A DNA stretch of 21,104 nt from Atribacteria bacterium SCGC AAA255-N14 (GTDB lineage Bacteria > Atribacterota > JS1 > SB-45 > 34-128): positions 1 to 21,104 of the forward strand of contig ASPC01000026.1 in NCBI GenBank assembly GCA_000405345.1, in the 5' to 3' direction. The notes under the pieces were generated by a model. That model did not search any database and was not told the origin of the DNA. It worked only from the letters and a program-made list of their open reading frames with translations. Shown here piece after piece: positions 16,565 through 21,104 of this stretch. Each line of letters starts with the position of its first letter. Positions within the stretch are counted from its first letter, which is position 1. The translations under genes were made by a program, and so were the position numbers.

Positions 16565-18436
16565 TTATTCACCCTTAGATAAGCTGTAGAAGTCTGCACC
16601 ATTTGGTAATCCAGAGGTTATTGGGTTATAATACCACCCTTTAATCCAATCTCTTTCTACATGATGTCCTATTGGCTGAAAGAGAAACAATAATACAGCT
16701 TGGTCATGAGCTAATTTTACCAACTGATTATATATCGCTGCTCTTTCTTCTGGATCTGTAGATTTAATTGCCTTATCACATAATGGGTCTACATTCTCTT
16801 TGGCAAATTCAATATAGGGGTCACCAAAGTAACCTGCATAAGTCCCATAGGTTGCCATGTAAGTGGGAACAAAATTATGTGGATCTGGATAATCTGCTAA
16901 CCAACCAATACCAAACATCGGTAGTTTACTAGCCAAGAAAGTTTTTAAATACGCTGACCACTGTTGACCCACAACCTCTATCTTAAATTTGGGATTAATC
17001 ATATTGGCATAAGTAGAAAACATATCAGCAAACGCTTTACGCACATCATTACCTTCATTGTAGTACATGGAAAACTTGAAACCCTTTTCCCAGACCTGTC
17101 CATCCCAGGCTTGTTTGAATTCTTCTTTAGCTTTTAATAGGCTAAATTCGTAGAACAAAGAAGGATCATCTGAATATCCTAATAAACCCTTAATTAGAGG
17201 ACCGGGGTTTCTTATAGCTTGGCCTTGCAGCACTTTTGTTATAAAAACTTCATAAGGGAATAAGTGAGAAAATGCTTTTCTAACATGGATATCATTAAAG
17301 AAATCAGCAGGTATCCCTTCACCATCAAGTTTTCCACTACCTATAAGTGGATTACCTTCTGCATTTATTTCCCAGGGCATCATCACACAAGTATTTGCTA
17401 ATGTAGGAAGGCCTTCAATAATGTGGAGCCCTTCCATTTTTCTAACTTCGCCCATATATGGCTGAGGTACATAAATTATATCTGCATCTCCCTTCTGAAG
17501 CATTAATTTTCTAGTCGTCCATTCGTTTATGTATTTAAACTGTACATTTTTAATCTTGGCTGGTCCTCGCCAATAGTCCTCAAATCTTTCCAGCATAATT
17601 ACCTCTTCTGGTACCCATTTCTTTAAGGTAAAAGGGCCTGTACCATTGGCAACTTTAAAGAGCGGATCTTTTTCGCAATCAGGATCATGGTATTTCCACC
17701 AGGTGTCTGCCTTTCCATCCCAGGTACCTTGTTCTATAGCCCATTTTTTATCGATTATCGAAGCCCAAGAACCTGAATGAGAAATAATATTTAATAAAGG
17801 GGCATAAGGTTGAAATAAATGCAATATAACCTTATTTCCATCTACTTCTACTGCCTTATCAACATAATCTGTATAGACCTTAATCATAGCCTCTTTATAT
17901 TCTGATTTGAGTTCTCCTGCCTTCGGATCTTCATTTACAAATAAGTCACCATATTTTTCCACCCCAGTAAGCTTAATAGCAAGTGTTTCTATCCCGGTTA
18001 CACCACATAGTGGTTCAAGGAGCATCCACATTGGTCCACCAGCTCTATCGAATATTAAACCTCTTTTAAAACTATAGGCTACATCTTCGGGAGTAAGAAT
18101 ATCACCATTATGGAATTTAACTCCTTCTCTTATGGGAAAAGTATAGGTCAAGCCATCTTCACTAAGAAGACCATTCTCCACAGAGGGAACCTCGGTAGAT
18201 ATCATGGGGACAAATTCCGTTACACTTTCTCCTTTATAATTTATTAAATTATCGTAAATTTGGTAGATAACCTCCCCACTTGCAGTATCATAAGCCCAAA
18301 CAGGATCCATCGACTCTGGGCCACCTGCTGTTGCATAGACAACGGTATCAGGATTTTTGATTTCTGCAAAACCAAATGAAGCAAATAGCATCATTAGAAC
18401 TAATAATAGTCCTATTACTAATAAATTACGTTTCAT
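16565..18436 (-). CDS. dppA: Peptide ABC transporter substrate-binding protein (SBP family 5)
   Basis: A 623-residue extracytoplasmic solute-binding protein that would deliver oligopeptides to the DppBC permease. The N-terminal signal peptide has the KR start, a hydrophobic core and a likely cleavage after FGFA (about residue 24). There is no lipobox cysteine, so the protein should be soluble in a periplasm rather than a lipoprotein. The family 5 signature GVKFHNGDILTPEDVAYSF is at about 105-123, and WLADYPDPHNFV lies near the C-terminus. It is longer than classical DppA (about 535), with extra material around 155-250. AAAGGAGGA precedes the ATG. Its ligand could be peptides or another solute taken by this family. 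Confidence 0.93.
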   Translation of the reverse strand: MKRNLLVIGLLLVLMMLFASFGFAEIKNPDTVVYATAGGPESMDPVWAYDTASGEVIYQIYDNLINYKGESVTEFVPMISTEVPSVENGLLSEDGLTYTFPIREGVKFHNGDILTPEDVAYSFKRGLIFDRAGGPMWMLLEPLCGVTGIETLAIKLTGVEKYGDLFVNEDPKAGELKSEYKEAMIKVYTDYVDKAVEVDGNKVILHLFQPYAPLLNIISHSGSWASIIDKKWAIEQGTWDGKADTWWKYHDPDCEKDPLFKVANGTGPFTLKKWVPEEVIMLERFEDYWRGPAKIKNVQFKYINEWTTRKLMLQKGDADIIYVPQPYMGEVRKMEGLHIIEGLPTLANTCVMMPWEINAEGNPLIGSGKLDGEGIPADFFNDIHVRKAFSHLFPYEVFITKVLQGQAIRNPGPLIKGLLGYSDDPSLFYEFSLLKAKEEFKQAWDGQVWEKGFKFSMYYNEGNDVRKAFADMFSTYANMINPKFKIEVVGQQWSAYLKTFLASKLPMFGIGWLADYPDPHNFVPTYMATYGTYAGYFGDPYIEFAKENVDPLCDKAIKSTDPEERAAIYNQLVKLAHDQAVLLFLFQPIGHHVERDWIKGWYYNPITSGLPNGADFYSLSKGE

Positions 18437-18531
18437 AAAATTAATTCCTCCTTTAATTTTTTGATTATTTATTTAAAAACTAAATCTTCAAAATATTTAT
18501 ATTTCTTTTTTACACCTCCTCTTTTAATTTA

Positions 18532-18635
18532 ATTTGCCTTTTCGTTTTTTTTGTTCTTATCAATCAAATATACAAATTAAAATTATACTTAAATTAAAAG
18601 TCCTTTACACTCAAAGCACTCTCGAAAAGGCAAAT
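18532..18635. promoter_or_regulatory. dppA leader with a 13-bp inverted repeat and a possible -10 box
   Basis: ATTTGCCTTTTCG at 18532-18544 and its exact complement CGAAAAGGCAAAT at 18623-18635 bracket 78 bp. Between them on the minus strand lies TATAAT (complement of 18582-18587); the best -35 at 16-bp spacing, TGTAAA, is weak. The arms could be paired operator sites around a promoter or, if transcription starts farther upstream, a long-range RNA stem. The rest of the 273-bp spacer (18437-18709) is AT-rich and holds the dppA ribosome site and an unused AGGAGGTG at about 18513-18520. Confidence 0.4.
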
Positions 18636-18709
18636 CAACATTCTGTATTTTTATATATACTATATCTCGGAATAAAAATCCTTCTTTTTTTAGAATATTT
18701 TTAAATTTT

Positions 18710-18925
18710 TTATCCTCTTCCCCTTACTCCGCCTAAAAACTTATCCTTCTTTAATTTTGGGTTAAAACCCTTCTTGTGCATTACCCCTTTAAGATAACTC
18801 ATATACTCTTTCCTTTGTTCAACCATCTTTATCTTCTCTTTTTTAAGCCATTCTTCCTTCTTTTTCTTCCCTACATCTTCCTGGCTTTCTCTTTCTTTGG
18901 TAGGGTTTACATCTTTCTCTTTCAT
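18710..18925 (-). CDS. Small highly charged hypothetical protein
   Basis: A 71-codon ORF that I do not recognise. The support for it being real is a textbook ribosome site, AGGAGGTGA, ending 7 nt before the ATG, and isolation on the coding strand of all neighbours. The product has 19 Lys, 4 Arg and 12 Asp/Glu, about half of all residues. The N-terminal 40 residues look like a charged helix (KKKKEEWLKKEKIKMVEQ), and the tail is basic and Gly-rich (FLGGVRGRG). A nucleic-acid or ribosome contact is conceivable but is only inference. It lies between ftsH and dppA and has a heptamer array directly upstream, starting just outside its ribosome site. Confidence 0.6.
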   Translation of the reverse strand: MKEKDVNPTKERESQEDVGKKKKEEWLKKEKIKMVEQRKEYMSYLKGVMHKKGFNPKLKKDKFLGGVRGRG

Positions 18926-18942
18926 TTCAATTCACCTCCTAA

Positions 18943-19117
18943 CTTAGTCGTTAGTGAATAGTCGTTAGTATTTAGTTAGCCAATTATCCGGTTATACAAG
19001 TTGACTGGTTCTCTGGCAAGTGATGTAATATTTAACATGCAATAAGTATCTGTTTTCATAATTTCGGAAATTTCATCTTATTACATATTACATATTACAT
19101 ATTACTGTATTTATACT
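18943..19117. repeat. Heptamer array at the 3' end of ftsH
   Basis: Words at the left (CTTAGTC, GTTAGTG, AATAGTC, GTTAGTA, TTTAGTT) and at the right (ACATATT three times, then ACTGTAT, TTATACT) lie in the same 7-bp register 140 bp apart. The words between are more degenerate. GTTAGTGAATAGT matches 3861-3873. The array contains the ftsH stop codon (TAA, complement of 19111-19113). No gene or hairpin terminator is visible in this spacer. Confidence 0.65.
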
Positions 19118-20988
19118 AATAAAAAGTTTGCTTTAAACTTGGTTAGATTAGCTAACTTTACACCATTTAATAAATCATCCAATTCTTTTCCTTCTAAAGT
19201 TTCTCTTTTAATTAGATTACGAGCAATCTTTTTCAATTTGCTTTTATTTTTAGTTAAAATATCTTTGGCTTTAGAATAAGCACTTTCAACAATTTCTCTA
19301 ACTTCTTTGTCTATTTTATTGGCAATCTCTTCACTATAATCACGTTGTTCGGAAATATCTCTGCCTAAAAATATTTCATGTTCTTTTCTTCCTAAAGTAA
19401 CAGGTCCTAAAGCCTCACTCATTCCATATTCAGTTATCATCTGACGGGCAATCTTAGTAGCTCTTTCCAGGTCATTCTGCGCTCCCGTAGTTACATCTTT
19501 AAATATTAAATCTTCAGCTACTCTACCCCCCAATAAAACTGCTAATTTATCCATTAATTCTAATTTACTAATTAGGTATCTATCCTGGGTAGGAAGCTGT
19601 AAGGTATAACCTAAAATAGCATTTCCTCGGGGGATAATGGAAACTTTATGCACTGGATCACAATTAGGTAACATTTTAGCCACAATAGCATGTCCCGACT
19701 CATGATAAGCAATTATCTCTTTCTCTTTATCGCTAATTAGCCTACTCTTTCTTTCTGGTCCGGCAATAACCCGATCTATAGCAGCTTCGAATTCTTCCAT
19801 TCCGATTTCATTCTTACCCTCTCTGGAGGCTAATAGGGCAGCTTCATTTACCATATTGGCTAAATCAGAACCCACAAAACCGGGAGTCCTTCTGGCTAAA
19901 ACCTTAATATCCACATCTTTAGCTAAGGGTTTACCTCGGGCATGGATTTTTAAAATTCCTTCACGTCCTACTATATCAGGCCTATCTATGACAATCCGCC
20001 TATCAAATCTTCCCGGCCGCAGTAGTGCAGGATCTAAGATATCCGGACGGTTAGTGGCAGCGACCATTATTACACCTATATTTTGATCAAAACCATCCAT
20101 TTCTACCAATAGTTGGTTTAAGGTCTGCTCTCTCTCATCATGCCCTCCGCCTAAACCGGCTCCCCGATGTCTTCCTACCGCATCGATTTCATCCATAAAA
20201 ATAATACAAGGGGCATTAGCCTTTGCTTGTTTAAATAAATCTCTTACTCGAGAAGCACCAACTCCTACAAACATCTCCACAAAATCAGAGCCGCTAATAC
20301 TAAAGAACGAAACCCCTGCCTCACCAGCGATAGCTCGAGCCAGTAAGGTTTTACCTACCCCTGGTGGTCCATAAAGTAAAATCCCTCTGGGTATTTTTGC
20401 ACCCAATTTCATAAATTTAGCAGGATTTTTTAAAAAGTCAATTACTTCTTGAACTTCCTCTGCTGCTTCATCAATTCCAGCTACATCTTTAAAGGTTACT
20501 TTGGGGGTCTCTTTCCCTAAAAGCTTGGCCTTGCTTTTTCCAAAGGACATAACTTTATTCCCTCCGCCTTGCATCTGTTGTATCATAAATAACCAAATTC
20601 CAATGATTAAAAGCATGGGCAATAAAGATGAAAGTAACTGCATCCACCAGGATACCTTTACTGGAGGTTTAGCTTCTATTATCACGTTTTTACTTCGAAG
20701 GGTATTTATCATCTCCGGGTCATCAGGTGAATAAGTAAAGAATTCTGTGCCATTCATAAGTATACCAGTAATTGAATTATCAACAATGGTTACTTTAGAT
20801 ACATTATTTATTTCAACTTCTTTTAAAAATTCAGAATAGGTAAGTTCCTGTTGAGTAGCAGATTTGGGCTCAAAAAATGAACTTATAATTGAAACTGTAA
20901 TAATTAACATCAGTAAGTATAGACCGATGTTTCTATAATTTTTATTTCCTTTTAAGTCTTTTTTATTAAAATTAGGTATTTTAGCCAA
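19111..20988 (-). CDS. ftsH: ATP-dependent zinc metalloprotease FtsH
   Basis: A 625-residue membrane-anchored AAA+ protease that degrades damaged membrane proteins and regulatory proteins. Membrane segments lie at about 21-38 and 113-137 with the extracytoplasmic domain between. The AAA module has Walker A GPPGVGKT (207-214), Walker B IIFMDEID (262-269), and the second region of homology [10 protein letters not shown]. The protease domain has zinc motif HESGH (429-433) and the third ligand Asp506 in [12 protein letters not shown]. Length is standard. The start is a TTG at 20988, supported by AAGGAGA 9 nt upstream. The last residues (KFKANFLLV) lie beside a heptamer array containing the stop codon. 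Confidence 0.97.
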   Translation of the reverse strand: MAKIPNFNKKDLKGNKNYRNIGLYLLMLIITVSIISSFFEPKSATQQELTYSEFLKEVEINNVSKVTIVDNSITGILMNGTEFFTYSPDDPEMINTLRSKNVIIEAKPPVKVSWWMQLLSSLLPMLLIIGIWLFMIQQMQGGGNKVMSFGKSKAKLLGKETPKVTFKDVAGIDEAAEEVQEVIDFLKNPAKFMKLGAKIPRGILLYGPPGVGKTLLARAIAGEAGVSFFSISGSDFVEMFVGVGASRVRDLFKQAKANAPCIIFMDEIDAVGRHRGAGLGGGHDEREQTLNQLLVEMDGFDQNIGVIMVAATNRPDILDPALLRPGRFDRRIVIDRPDIVGREGILKIHARGKPLAKDVDIKVLARRTPGFVGSDLANMVNEAALLASREGKNEIGMEEFEAAIDRVIAGPERKSRLISDKEKEIIAYHESGHAIVAKMLPNCDPVHKVSIIPRGNAILGYTLQLPTQDRYLISKLELMDKLAVLLGGRVAEDLIFKDVTTGAQNDLERATKIARQMITEYGMSEALGPVTLGRKEHEIFLGRDISEQRDYSEEIANKIDKEVREIVESAYSKAKDILTKNKSKLKKIARNLIKRETLEGKELDDLLNGVKLANLTKFKANFLLV

Positions 20989-21055
20989 GAAAAATTTCTC
21001 CTTTTTTCAAAAATTTCTTATAATAAACTTATTTTATAACTCTTATCGTAAAATA

Positions 21056-21084
21056 ATTTTAGCATATTTCCTATATAAAAACAA
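21056..21084 (-). promoter_or_regulatory. Promoter of ftsH
   Basis: TTGTTT (complement of 21079-21084), a 17-bp spacer ending TGC, and TAAAAT (complement of 21056-21061) make an extended -10 promoter. The start near 21049 would leave a leader of about 60 nt before the TTG codon of ftsH. Confidence 0.55.
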
Positions 21085-21093
21085 ACATAAAAT

Positions 21094-21104
21094 CGTATCT
21101 CGTA
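21094..21104. repeat. Edge of a further heptamer array
   Basis: CGTATCT followed by CGTA at the window end repeats the words at 2745-2772, so another array probably begins here and continues outside the window. It lies 10 bp beyond the ftsH -35 box, the same distance as the array beside the secG promoter. Confidence 0.45.

Noticed and set aside
18511..18523. Leader peptide after the AGGAGGTG in the dppA leader
   Set aside because: No ATG, GTG or TTG lies at usable spacing downstream of this site.

Overview
The window is an AT-rich bacterial chromosome segment. Every credible gene lies on the minus strand, so transcription runs from the high coordinates to the low ones. The gene set includes WhiA, RapZ, sigma-54 and the gap/tpi/secG glycolysis-secretion cluster. 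These resemble Firmicutes or Thermotogota-type neighbourhoods. The oligopeptide-binding protein has a cleavable signal peptide without a lipobox cysteine, which fits a periplasm (a diderm cell). An uncultured anaerobic lineage of the Atribacterota type, or a relative, is a plausible guess, but the phylum cannot be fixed from this sequence alone.

Layout, in transcription order. (1) ftsH (20988-19111) has its own extended -10 promoter. (2) A 71-codon Lys-rich small ORF of unknown function (18925-18710) follows. (3) A complete peptide ABC importer operon comes next: dppA, dppB, dppC, dppD, dppF (18436-12479), with a stem-loop between the binding-protein gene and the permeases and a hairpin terminator at the end. 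(4) tRNA-Arg(CCT) has a strong promoter and is followed by argS. (5) rapZ and whiA are adjacent; whiA is frameshifted at a run of seven G. (6) An orphan sugar-type ABC ATPase (ugpC/msmK) has its own promoter. (7) rpoN, gap and tpiA follow. (8) secG, pncB and an orphan dppD-like ATPase form a tight operon behind a good promoter.

The most unusual feature is not a gene. Most spacers between transcription units are built from degenerate tandem 7-bp words that stay in one 7-bp register for 100-245 bp, while the word itself drifts along the array. The gap-tpiA spacer is one unbroken series of 35 heptamers. Arrays lie at 125-271, 2745-2969, 3791-4035, 5096-5235, 9981-10268, 11961-12079 and 18943-19117, with shorter pieces at 24-72 and the window's right end. 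They usually begin at, or even supply, the stop codon of the gene upstream. Blocks are shared between distant arrays in both orientations; one 65-bp block matches its inverted copy at 59 of 65 positions. Transcription units that end in a hairpin lack an array.

A second theme is missing partners. In Firmicutes the order rapZ-glmR-whiA and rpoN-cggR-gap-pgk-tpi(-secG) is common. Here the flanking genes are present, but glmR, cggR and pgk are absent from their usual positions.
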